Notes under the pieces: model-generated
Seen by the model: only the letters and a program-made list of their open reading frames with translations
Database searches by the model: none
Told to the model about the DNA's origin: nothing
Position numbers and translations under genes: made by a program
In this document: piece after piece, positions 34,806 through 43,914 of the stretch
Numbering within the stretch: the first letter of the stretch is position 1
How the letters are laid out: each line of letters begins with the position of its first letter
NCBI GenBank assembly: GCA_028571685.1
Contig: CM053140.1
Location: 154,303,701 to 154,367,700 of the forward strand
Length of the DNA: 64,000 nucleotides
Direction: 5' to 3'
From: Heterohyrax brucei
Taxonomy: Eukaryota > Chordata > Mammalia > Hyracoidea > Procaviidae

Positions 34806-34982
34806 ACTGCAGTGGTTCTCAAAGTATAGTCCCCACCCTAGCAGTATCAGAATCACCTGGGAGAAATCTCTGGCCTTATCTCAGACCTACTGAATCAAGA
34901 ACTCTGGAAATGAAGTCCAAAGATCTATCTGTAAATTCTCCAGATGATTCAAAAGCACACTGAAGCATGAGAACCACTGATC
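34806..34982 (+). mobile_element. MER5A-like hAT non-autonomous DNA transposon
   Basis: Terminal inverted repeats 'cagtggttctcaaag' at the left and 'catgagaaccactg' at the right, with internal 'agcagtatcagaatcacctgggagaaatc' and 'cagacctactgaatcaagaactctgg' typical of MER5. About 177 bp, non-coding. Flanks 'caccactg' and 'atctactg' agree at 5 of 8 bases, compatible with a decayed 8-bp duplication. Confidence 0.85.
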
Positions 34983-35544
34983 TACTGAAATGGGTCCCAC
35001 TTCTCTGCTAATGGTCCCTGGGCCTGATGAAAATGAAAGACCTCATTTGACAAAATGTGCTGGGAGAAATATTCAGAGATTCTAGGGCTCATCAAAGCAT
35101 TCTATTTTACTGGTATAGGTTTCTTCTGTTTCTCAAAGTGAAGTTCAAGAAACCAGCAGGCCTGTGGACATCAGAAAGAAGTACCCAACAGATCTGAAAA
35201 GGATTAACTCCACTGGAGTATGTCTATCATGCAAGGTGGTCTGGAAGCACATTAATCTTTGTCATCTATAAGGATATAAACTAAGCTGGGTGTGATGTTT
35301 GATCATGAGACCTCAGATCACTTCCTCAGAGTCTAACCTAAGCTCCTTTCAGCAAAGAGGAGGTAATATGGGACAATCTGGAAAGTGCTGTTATAGGCCT
35401 GACCTGACTCTCTGCATCCTCACCAGAATGTTTTTACTCACTTTACCTTTGGGCAGTGGTACCAAGCTGGAAGGTATGAGTTCCTATGTCAATTACCATG
35501 GGACATGACAGCAAGTAATAAAAACCACCCCTCTTAGAATTTTG
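34983..35544. other. No recognisable gene
   Basis: Unique-looking sequence. The 69-codon frame at 35299-35508 has no recognised domain. Confidence 0.45.
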
Positions 35545-35622
35545 TATTTAGGGTCTCTATGAGTCAGAATGAACTCAAATGCTTGTTTGTTTGTTTGCCT
35601 GTCTGTCTGCTTGTTTTTCAAG
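35545..35622 (+). repeat. AfroSINE 3' end with expanded TTTG/TCTG tail
   Basis: 'tagggtctctatgagtcagaatgaactcaaatg' then 'cttgtttgtttgtttgcctgtctgtctgcttg': a SINE tail that grew into a microsatellite. Confidence 0.8.
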
Positions 35623-35689
35623 TCTCTGTTAAAGAGTCCTGGAAGATGCTTATAGTTACCTACTTAACAGCTAATAGGAAACTTGGTAC

Positions 35690-35838
35690 AACAAATCCAC
35701 TCAGAAGCATCTCAGAAGAAAGACCTGGTGATCCGTTTCTAAAAGCTCACAGCCTGAAAAACCCCACTGAAGTACAGGATCATTCTGCATACTGAGGGGT
35801 GCCATGAGTCAGAAGCAACCTGACAGAAACTGGTTTCT
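35690..35838 (+). repeat. AfroSINE variant with RTE-type body, sense
   Basis: 'gaaagacctggtgatccgtttctaaaagctcac', 'ctgaaaaaccccactgaagtacagg', 'gaggggtgccatgagtcagaagcaacctgacagaaactgg'. The 'cctggtgatc..tttctaaaa' block is the one shared with the tRNA-Gly SINE and the RTE leader. Confidence 0.7.
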
Positions 35839-36655
35839 AGTTAATCTCTCTCAATTTGAACATCTTTCTCAGAATTTCATCTTTCTCTGTAGTAGCATAT
35901 CTATATATTCAATTTCCCACACCCTGTACCCTGTAGGGCCAGTCTTCTCATCAGTTATCAAAAATCTTGCTCACAGTACCTTCTATTCAGTATTTAGTAT
36001 ATTAGCTTCTCTAATTTATATCTTTCCATTACCTTATGGTAGTATTTTCTTTTGTGGCATTACTTTATTCTTTTTTTCTTTAGCTCAGAAAGCCACAGGT
36101 GAAAAAGCATTAGCAGAGTAATGCATATATACCTACAGGCAAATTTTTTGTTCCATTTATTTATTTATTTTTCTTCTTCACTGTAAAAACTGAAAGATGG
36201 TGCTGAGAAATCTCAGTGCCAAAGGAGTGTCTGCAACATGTGCCGTAGTGGGATTGTACTGGTTTCTCTAGAGATTCAGAAAACATGTTTCAGCTTGCCA
36301 AACTGAGCAGTATCATTCCAAACAATTACTTCTAAGTATTTTTATCCAAACTGGGAAGGCAACATTTTGAATTCAAGACAAAATAAAAATTCCAAGGAAG
36401 ATGTAGAGTTTTGGCTTCCTTTCGTCTTGGCATTTGACCAAATGCCACTTGTGCTTCCATGGCTGAGCAGGAAAGGAACGAAGAAGGACAGTCTATGCCT
36501 TTTGAACTTGACTTCAATTCAGTTGTCAAACATCCTAAGTCTTTGCAAAGATAGCTCCTTCCAGGTTTCAAACTTGATGTGCTGAAAATGAAGTGTGGTT
36601 GGCCTCATGGTGGAGCTGTTAATAATCCTTGGAGTGAGTGGCCCATTTTCCAGAT
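35839..36655. other. No recognisable gene
   Basis: Unique-looking. Overlapping plus and minus frames at 36332-36585 have no recognisable product. Confidence 0.45.
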
Positions 36656-36659
36656 GTCT

Positions 36660-36877
36660 TCCAAAAAAAACCAAACCCAATACCAATGAGTCAATTCCAA
36701 GTCATAGTGACCCTACATGACAGAACAGAACAGAACTGCCCCATAGGGCTTCCAAGGCTATAATCTTTACAGAAGCAGACTAACACATCTTCCTCCTGTG
36801 GAGCAGCTGGTGGGTTGAAACCACCAACATTTCAGTTAGCAGCTGGGGACTTCAGCCACTATGTCACCAGGGATCTC
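36660..36877 (-). repeat. AfroSINE long form, antisense
   Basis: 'ccaaacccaataccaatgagtcaattccaagtcatagtgacc', 'actgccccatagggcttccaaggctataatctttacagaagcag', 'gctggtgggttgaaaccaccaacatttcagttagcagctggg'. Confidence 0.92.
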
Positions 36878-37168
36878 TCTGGATTCTTTCCAGGGCTAAT
36901 AAAATATAAATATATAGGGCAGAGAGAATAAGTGGTGTTTATAAATGTTGGACAAGTCTCCTCTCTACCAATGAATGAGCCATTGAAGATGTTAACCCAC
37001 GGACAGCCTAGGAAACCTTGCCACTATTGTCTTCTCCAACCTATTGATTTCTGTTTATGTGAGCTAGAATCAATGGCAGGACTTCATAAATACTGGATTA
37101 TGCCCTTTAACAATTTAAGTAACTTCCTCTTTTAAAGAAGAGGATTATCAAAATCATTTTAGTGCCAG
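36878..37168. other. No recognisable gene
   Basis: Short unique interval between AfroSINEs. Confidence 0.5.
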
Positions 37169-37322
37169 AAAAAAACCACTGTCATTGAGTCAATTCTGAC
37201 TCACAGCAACCTTATAGGTCAGGGTAGTCCTGCCCCATAGGTTTTCTAAGCAGCAGCTGATATATCTGAACTTCCCACTTTTGGTTAGCAGTCATAGCTC
37301 TTAACCACTGAGCAAGGAGGGT
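37169..37322 (-). repeat. AfroSINE, antisense (first of a pair)
   Basis: 'accactgtcattgagtcaattctgactcacagcaacc', 'cctgccccataggttttctaag', 'ttttggttagcagtcatagctcttaaccactgagcaaggagg'. Confidence 0.92.
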
Positions 37323-37337
37323 TACTCTAGTGACGTA

Positions 37338-37503
37338 AACCAAACTTACTGTCATCAAGTTAAGAGATGATTCTGACTCACAACAACCCTGAAGAGCAGA
37401 GCAGAACTGTCCCACAGAGCTTCCAAGAAACAGCTGTTGGATTTCAACTGCCAACATTTTAGTTAGCAGCTGGGCTCATAACAACAGCCCTACCAGGTTT
37501 CCT
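37338..37503 (-). repeat. AfroSINE, antisense (second of a pair)
   Basis: 'aaccaaacttactgtcatcaagttaagagatgattctgactcacaacaacc', 'gcagaactgtcccacagagcttccaag', 'aacattttagttagcagctggg'. It lies 15 bp from the previous copy in the same orientation and has its own tail, so it is a separate insertion. Confidence 0.92.
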
Positions 37504-37940
37504 CTAGTGCCACAGTCATGTCCAAACATCTGCCATAATAGATGGGTACTCTCCCTTCACCAAGAAGAGAATATCACAGATCTTATGGATTTGAAGCCCA
37601 TAGCTGATCTCACTGTGCAATGCGACTCTCCTTTGCATCTCAACATAACTTTAAAAAAAATGATTTGCAGAAATATCTGTAGTCATAGTACAGAAAAATG
37701 TGTGCTTACATTCCCTACCTACTCAAAGCTTTTGAGAAAACAAGATAGCTTCAGAAAGTAACTATTAGCTGAACATTAAGTTATATTGATATTAAATAAA
37801 GGACTGCATTATCTAAATCAGTGATTTTGATTCCATAGGAAATTTAATGTTCAGAGAATATTAGAATTTATCACTGAGTGTTCCAGCAAAGGACCTGTCT
37901 TCACTTGTTCTGCAATTTTATTGTGAAACACCTAGATACA
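37504..37940. other. No recognisable gene
   Basis: Unique-looking. The 84-codon frame 37507-37761 has no recognised domain. Confidence 0.45.
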
Positions 37941-38434
37941 CGTCATAGATTGAATTGTGTTCACCAAAAAATGTTGATTAGTTTGGCTGGGCCACTAGTC
38001 TTGGTATTGTGTGATTTTTCCCACATGTTGTAAATCCTGCCTTTATGACACTGATAAGAGAGAATGGGCGGCAGTTGGATTAGTGAGGCGGTACTCAATC
38101 TACATGCTTGGATTGAGTTCAAGCAATTTCTTAGGCTATAAAAGAAAGAAGTGAGCAGACAGAGAGGTGGGCCTCATACCACTAGAAAAGAAGTACCAGG
38201 AGCATGGCACGTCCTTTGGACTTGGGGTCCTTGTGTCTCAGAAGCTCTCAGCCCAGGGAAAGATTGATGACAAGGACCCTTCTCCAGAGCTGACTGAGAC
38301 AGAAAGACTTCCCCTGAAGGTGACATCCTGAATTTGGACTTTAAGCCTACTTTACTGTGAGGAAATAAATTTCTCTTTGTTAAAGTCATACACTTGTGGT
38401 ATTACGGTTAGAGCAGCACTGGGTAACTAAGACA
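37941..38434 (+). repeat. Solo MaLR-like LTR, sense
   Basis: Complete LTR of the family also present at 10250 and 40311. It starts at 'cgtcatagattgaattg' (the expected TG is mutated) and ends 'gggtaactaagaca'. It carries 'tataaaag' at about 38137 and AATAAA at 38364-38369. Start 'gattgaattgtgttcacc' and the 3' half 'gaatttggacttt...gaggaaataaatttctctttgttaaag' are diagnostic. No internal region or second LTR is adjacent, so it is solo. Flanks 'ataca' and 'atatg' could be a decayed 5-bp duplication. Confidence 0.82.
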
Positions 38435-38854
38435 ATATGCAAGTAAGTGAATATTTTTAATAAATTTTGGTAGAAAGAGTCTATATCATTTGCTTTCCTT
38501 GTCTGATGAATAACTCAATCTTCTGTGTTGTCCCCTAAGAGCCACATTTGGAAAAGAAAATTCTTAGGACAAACTTTTAAGTGTTCCCAAGTCTCTTATA
38601 AGGAATAAATACTGAAAGTAAATGGTTATTCAGAACTTCTAATGCGGTTACGTAATACTTTGAGGTGTTAATTATTTTTCTTGCCTGTATAATTTCCCTT
38701 TAGTTTTCCTCCATTTTGGCAGCTAGCTGGCTTTGTTCTTCATTGCCTCAGGGTACATACGTGGTCAGTCAGAAGTTGAAGCAGCATTTTAGAGTTCCTA
38801 GCTTTTGTTTCTAAAAGCTTAAGCCCACAGAAAAAGTAACAAGAAGGAAGATGG
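38435..38854. other. No recognisable gene
   Basis: Unique-looking interval. Confidence 0.5.
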
Positions 38855-39055
38855 CTTAGTGTCTGGGAATAAATCTGAGATTCAGCAGGCCCCTGTCAAA
38901 GTCTTACTTTGCCACTATTTGAGCCTGAATGGATTATTTTTTAACTCTCCATGTCCCAGTTTCCCACTGTTAAAAGGATATAGTTACACGATTTATCCCA
39001 TATAGTTGTTTTTAATGTTAAATAGGATACTTTCTGTGAGATGATAAAATTGTAC
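38855..39055 (+). repeat. MIR remnant, sense
   Basis: 'atctgagattcagcaggcccctgtcaaagtcttactttgccactatttgagcctgaatgg', 'ctctccatgtcccagtttcccactgttaaaaggatatag' in sense MIR order. Confidence 0.75.
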
Positions 39056-39074
39056 TTTAAATCTGTAATAATCA

Positions 39075-39243
39075 TAACTGCTATTGTTGTTGTTAGGTGC
39101 GATCAGGTCAGTACTTCTTTCAAGACAAATTTGTTCATTCTCCTCGCAGTCTATACTAGATTATATTTTCATCAATACCATAATTCAAAGGCATCAATTT
39201 TCTTCACTCTCCCTTATTCATCTTCCACCTTTCACACGTGTGA
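39075..39243 (-). repeat. RTE LINE 3' end, antisense, truncated
   Basis: 'tattgttgttgttaggtgcgatcagg' (tail) followed by 'acaaatttgttcattctcctcgcagtctata', 'accataattcaaaggcatcaattttcttc'. These match the corresponding antisense positions at 40985-41075 and 5920-6010. Part of the 3' UTR between tail and body is missing. It sits beside a MIR. Confidence 0.8.
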
Positions 39244-39490
39244 CATAATTGACATTTATTAAGTACTTTTGCTGTCGGAAATTGTTCTAAGATCTATAAC
39301 AACTCATTTAATACACACAATGACCCTGTGCTATAGATATCCTCATCATCTTCATTATCATCCTTAAACAAATGAGGAAAGCAAGACCAAATAATTGATC
39401 TTTGTTCCCTCAAGTCAGTAGGTTAGACAAGGCAGCGTTCAAATCCATGTACTCTGAATTTAGGTTTCACATTATCCCACTATAGCCATC
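39244..39490 (-). repeat. MIR remnant, antisense
   Basis: 'gacatttattaagtacttttgctgtcgg', 'atgaccctgtgctatagatatcctcatcatc', 'aacaaatgaggaaagcaag', 'aaatccatgtactctgaatttagg'. Confidence 0.8.
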
Positions 39491-40205
39491 TTTTGTTCCT
39501 GGCTCGCTAAATGTTAAAAAGCCAAATGGACTAAAAGAGGCAGTTCAGACACAGATGTCTAGAAGCTCAGAGGTAATCAGTTTACTACAGATAGATCACC
39601 GATAACTAGAACGTACTGTGCCCACCTCCAGACATATAACTTGACATTGAAAAAAATCTTGAAGTCTTGGCAAGATCCTACAATAAAGGAAGCACAGAGA
39701 CCAAGATAAAAATTTAAACAAGACCCAGTGAAATCAAGATCTTAAAAATAGGAATCAAGTTGAGTTACTGAAAAGGAAAAAGTGGTGTTGCTGCAGACCT
39801 GAATAATTTACCAAAAATTCTAGCAAACATTAATAGATTTTAATATGATCAGTTTATTTCAGAGGAAACACTTTACTTCTTTAACACTCCTTGAAATGGA
39901 TTTCAAATACCAAAAAAAAGTTTTTAAATTACAATGTTTACCTTGTTTATTTTTGCATTAATCCAATCTAACCACAGTACTTAGATAGCAGCTTGACATA
40001 ATCCTTTAACTCTCAGCATCTATCACATCATGATACTTAAACATTTGTTTTACTACAAAGCATATCTTTCATAGAAACAAAGGTTTCTTTTTCCACCACA
40101 ATATCTTTTTCTTTTGCAATAATTGCACTGAGATGTAACGAAAAGGAATGCCATTTCAAAAGACACAGACAGTTGCTAATTCACAATCCACTGGCATTAT
40201 ACATT
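39491..40205. other. No recognisable gene
   Basis: Unique-looking, AT-rich. Confidence 0.5.
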
Positions 40206-40310
40206 ATTTATATTGTTGTAGTTAGGCCTGTCAATTTGGTTCTGACTCATAGTGACCCTGACACTATGCACGACAGAACAAAACACCACTCTGTCCTACA
40301 GATTCATTGC

Positions 40311-40786
40311 TGTTTTAGTTATCTGGTGCTGATATAAAAGAAATAGAAAAAGTGAAATTTATTCCATCACAGAATAGTAGGCTACAAGTCCAAATTCAGG
40401 GCATCAGCTCCAGGGGATGGCTTTCTCTGTTGGCTGCAGAGGAAAGTTATTGTCTTCAATCTTCTCCTAGACTAAGAGCTTTCTGAGGTGCAGGGATGCT
40501 GGGTCTCTTCCAAAGAATGCACTCTGCTCACAGCACTACTTCTTTCCTGATGGTTGAGATCCCCAACTCTCTGCTTGTTTCCCTTTCCTTTATATCCTCA
40601 CATCACTAAAAGGCACAATACAACCTTCTACGTTGAGTCAGGCCCCACCCATACAACTATGACCATCCTCCCTCAGTAACTTTATAGACGCAAGGTTTGT
40701 AACACATACATCACACAATACCAAGAATCATGGCCTAGCCAAACTTCTACAAACATTTTTGGAGAGACACTATATAGTACATCACA
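40311..40786 (-). repeat. MaLR-like solo LTR, antisense, inside the RTE
   Basis: Begins 'tgttttagttatctggtgctg', contains 'gctacaagtccaaattcagggcatcagctcc', and ends 'cacaataccaagaatcatggcctagcc...gtacatcaca'. RTE sequence reads 'attcattgc' before and 'gttgctatgc' after, giving a 5-bp duplication 'attgc'/'gttgc' (40306-40310, 40787-40791) with one mismatch. It is younger than the RTE. Confidence 0.85.
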
Positions 40787-41952
40787 GTTGCTATGCTTGT
40801 GCCCATAGTTGCAGCCTCTGTGTCAGTCCATCTGGTTGAGGGTCTTCTTTTTCTCTGACCTTCTACTTTGTCAAGCATGACAACCTTCTCCAAGGACTGG
40901 TCCATCCTGATACCATGTCCAAAGTTATGTTAGACAAAGTCCCGCTGTCCTTGCTTCTACAGAACATTCTAACTGTACCTCCAGGACAGATTTGTTCACT
41001 CTTCTGGCAGTTCATGGTATATTCAATATTCCTCAAAACTACCATAATTCATAGGCATCAATTTTTCTTTGGTTTTCTGTATTCATTATACAGTTTTCAC
41101 ATGTATACAAGGCAACAGAAAACAACATGACTTGCTTCAGGTGCACCTTAGTCATTGAAGGGACATCTTAGCTTCCTAACACTTCAAAGAGATCTTTTGC
41201 AGCACACATGCCCAACATAATTCTTCATTTAATGTCTTCACTTCTACTTCCATGGACACTGATTATGTGAAAGTGAAATCCTTGATCACTTAGATATTTT
41301 CTGCATTTATCAGGATGTTGCTTAATGGCGAAGTTGTGAAAGTTTTTGTTTTCTTTATATTGAGGAATTATCTACATTTACAGGTGTGGTCTTCAATGGT
41401 CATTAGTTAAGTGCTTCAAGTCCTCTTCACTATCAGTAAGTAAGGTTTTGTCATTTGCCTATCAAAGGTTGTTAAATGTTCTTCCAATCCTGATGCCCTG
41501 TTTTTCTTTATATAATCCAGCTTCTTGAATTATTTCTCAGCATACATACTGAAGAAGTCTGATGAATGGACAGGACTCTGATACACAACTTTCTTGATTT
41601 TAAACCATAAAGTATCCTTTTCTTCTGTTCCAAAACACTTGCCTCTTGGACTAAATGTGTGTTCCTCATGAGCACAATCATTATATAACTCCCATTCTTG
41701 CAATGTTGTCCATAATTTGTTATTATCGACACAGATGAATGCCTATACATAATCAAGAAAACACAAGTAAACATTTGTCTGGCATTTTCTGCTTTCAGTC
41801 ATGATCCACCTGACATCAATAATGAAATTCCTCATTCTACCTCTTCCTGTGAACCTATTTTATATTTCTGGCATTTACATCAATGTACAGTTGCAACCAT
41901 CCTTGAATGACTTTCAGCAAAATTTAACTTGTAATATTAAAGATATTGTCCA

Positions 41953-42880
41953 GGGGGCGGAGTCAAGATGGCGGACTAAGCACACGTCTCCATATATCCC
42001 TCTGGAAACCAAAACCTGAATGGACAATCAAATAGAGCCTTCTGATCACCTAATCAGCCTCAGGACACGGCACAGAGCTGTTAATTGGCACTTCATACCA
42101 CTCAGCGAAAAACCTCCTCTACTTCGCTGACTTCCACTCCTGGCTAGCCCCGGCTCTCATGGACGGAAGGTAAACGCACCATTTTGACTTCTTTTTCCTC
42201 TGTCTCAGCTGGTGGGTGGAGCTGGGTCTTGCCTGGCGGCTGGACTCAGATGCGCTGCTGGGGGGACAGGCAGGCGAAATTCCCATATTCTGAGAGCCAG
42301 GCTCGGGACTCTGTTAATCTAGCCACGTTGAGCCTTTCGTTTTGTAGTTGCCTCAGTGGGGTTTGTGCGGAGCTCCGCCGTTAGGGTGCGGGACGCCATG
42401 TTGCTACCGAGATTTTAGCAGGACCTCATTCTTAGCCTGGGAGTCAGTGCTTGCAAATGGGACAGTGCTTCTCCAACAGAAAACTAGTGATTTTGCACAA
42501 TGCTGCCTACGTTGGGGGCCCTGCAACAGAATCAGAGGAATCACTACCTCTCGGCACCTTTAGCCCCTCTGTCTGCTGCCTGTGTGGAGGACGCCATCCT
42601 GGATACGGTGGCCACAGCTGGACCTAATTCATAGCTTGGGAGCCAGAGCCTGCCCACAAGAGAGCGCTTTTCTATCACAAAACGAGTACTCGATGCACTG
42701 TTGGATAAGGCTAGGCCCTGTCAGTAGAGGCCAACAGGGCAGTAGCATTGCTGTATTCTGAACTAGTTTGTTATCATCTGGGGTTGGATATAGTGGCACT
42801 TACTTTGTCAGATGAGAAGAGGGACCTCTACACGTGAAAACCTAACTGCCTTGTGAACTGGTCAGATACCTTTTGCTTTA
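41953..42880 (+). promoter_or_regulatory. L1 5' UTR / internal promoter region
   Basis: About 930 bp from the L1 start to the deletion junction. It aligns with the 5' UTR at 59722-60455, e.g. 'ctccatatatccctctggaaacc', 'acagagctgttaattgg', 'tttgtcagatgagaagagg'. It is locally richer in GC than its surroundings. L1 5' UTRs contain an internal RNA polymerase II promoter, and that role is inferred here by position. Confidence 0.8.
41965..41976 (+). promoter_or_regulatory. Probable YY1 site at the L1 start
   Basis: 'tcaagatggcgg' lies about 12-24 bases from the L1 start. In human L1 a YY1 site with the core AAGATGGC at the same distance positions transcription initiation. The equivalent sites at 59732 ('tcaacatggtgg') and 62503 ('accaagatggagg') are more degraded. 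Confidence 0.6.
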
Positions 42881-42883
42881 CAT

Positions 42884-43492
42884 GCCAGCGTCTATGAGCA
42901 GAACTCAGAAAAAAGAAACAAGAAAAATGAAGAAACATTAAGAAGCATGTGGGACTCTATTAAGAGGAACAACCTTCGATTAATTGGAGTCCCTGAACAG
43001 GGTGAGACATCTGAGAACACAGAGAGTATTGTTGCTGAGCTGCTGAAAGAAAGCTTCCCAGAAATCATGAAGGAAGAGAATATAGACATCTCAGATGCAT
43101 ATCGTATGCCATCCAATATAGATCTCAAAAGAAAGACTCCAAGACATATTGTAATCAAGCTTAACAAAATGAAACATAAACAGCAACTCTTAAAGGCAGC
43201 AAGACTCAAGGCAAAGCTAACATTCAGAGGGAAACCCTGTAGGCTCTCTTCAGATTTCTCAGCAGAAACCATGCTGGCACAGAGACAGTGGCACAACACA
43301 TTCAAAGTCTTGAAGGAGAAGAACTTCCAACCAAGAATTATATACCCTGCAAAACTATCTTTCAAATACAAAAATAAAATTAAGACATTCCCAGATAAAC
43401 AGAAACTCAGAGACTTTGTAAAAACCAAACCCAAACTACAAGAAATACTGAAAGAAGTTCTTGGCTTTGGCTTAGAAGAACAAAACCACTAA
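42884..43492 (+). pseudogene. L1 ORF1 remnant, N-terminal part deleted
   Basis: ORF1 protein is an RNA-binding trimer that packages L1 RNA in the cytoplasm. The open frame from 42884 reads '...NEETLRSMWDSIKRNNLRLIGVPEQGE' and continues to the C-terminal domain 'RQWHNTFKVLKEKNFQPRIIYPAKLSFKYKNKIKTFPDKQKLRDFV'. The RRM-like core ('NNLRLIGVPE') and the C-terminal domain are present. The N-terminal segment and the coiled coil, visible at 60737-60920 in another copy, are missing. About 200 codons remain against roughly 330 expected. The first in-frame ATG is at 42947. The frame is otherwise uninterrupted. Confidence 0.88.
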
Positions 43493-43914
43493 CCATATAT
43501 TTTAGAATGATACACTACTCAATACTCTACTCACTTAGAGAAGGCTACAAAGTAAATCACTGCTTTGATTTGGAAAAAAGCAATCCAGTGATCATCATGA
43601 AAACTATGGTGTCATCATAATAAAAAGAGGGATGTACTACAGTCATTATAGTCCTTCCAGATGGAGAGGAAGATGACAAGACTGACAGTAATTAAAATTG
43701 GGTTTAAAAATAGTTTATTAAGGGGGTTCATAGGGGCAGCTGTAAAGCACAACAAAGATGTATCATACCATTTCAAGAAATCTAACACACAAGACTCAAC
43801 AACTATCAAACCAGCTCTGAAAAAGGTGAAAAATCAACTCGCAAAAAAGAGTGTCCCAGAACAGACTAATAAGAACAACAGAGAAAACATCAACATAAAA
43901 ATAAACATATCACA
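43493..43914 (+). other. L1 inter-ORF region
   Basis: 422 bp between the ORF1 stop and the first ORF2 ATG. It holds an 88-codon frame (43661-43927) with 'KMTRLTVIKIGFKNSLLRGFIGAA', rich in lysine, which overlaps the ORF2 start by a few bases. I do not recognise a function. Confidence 0.6.
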
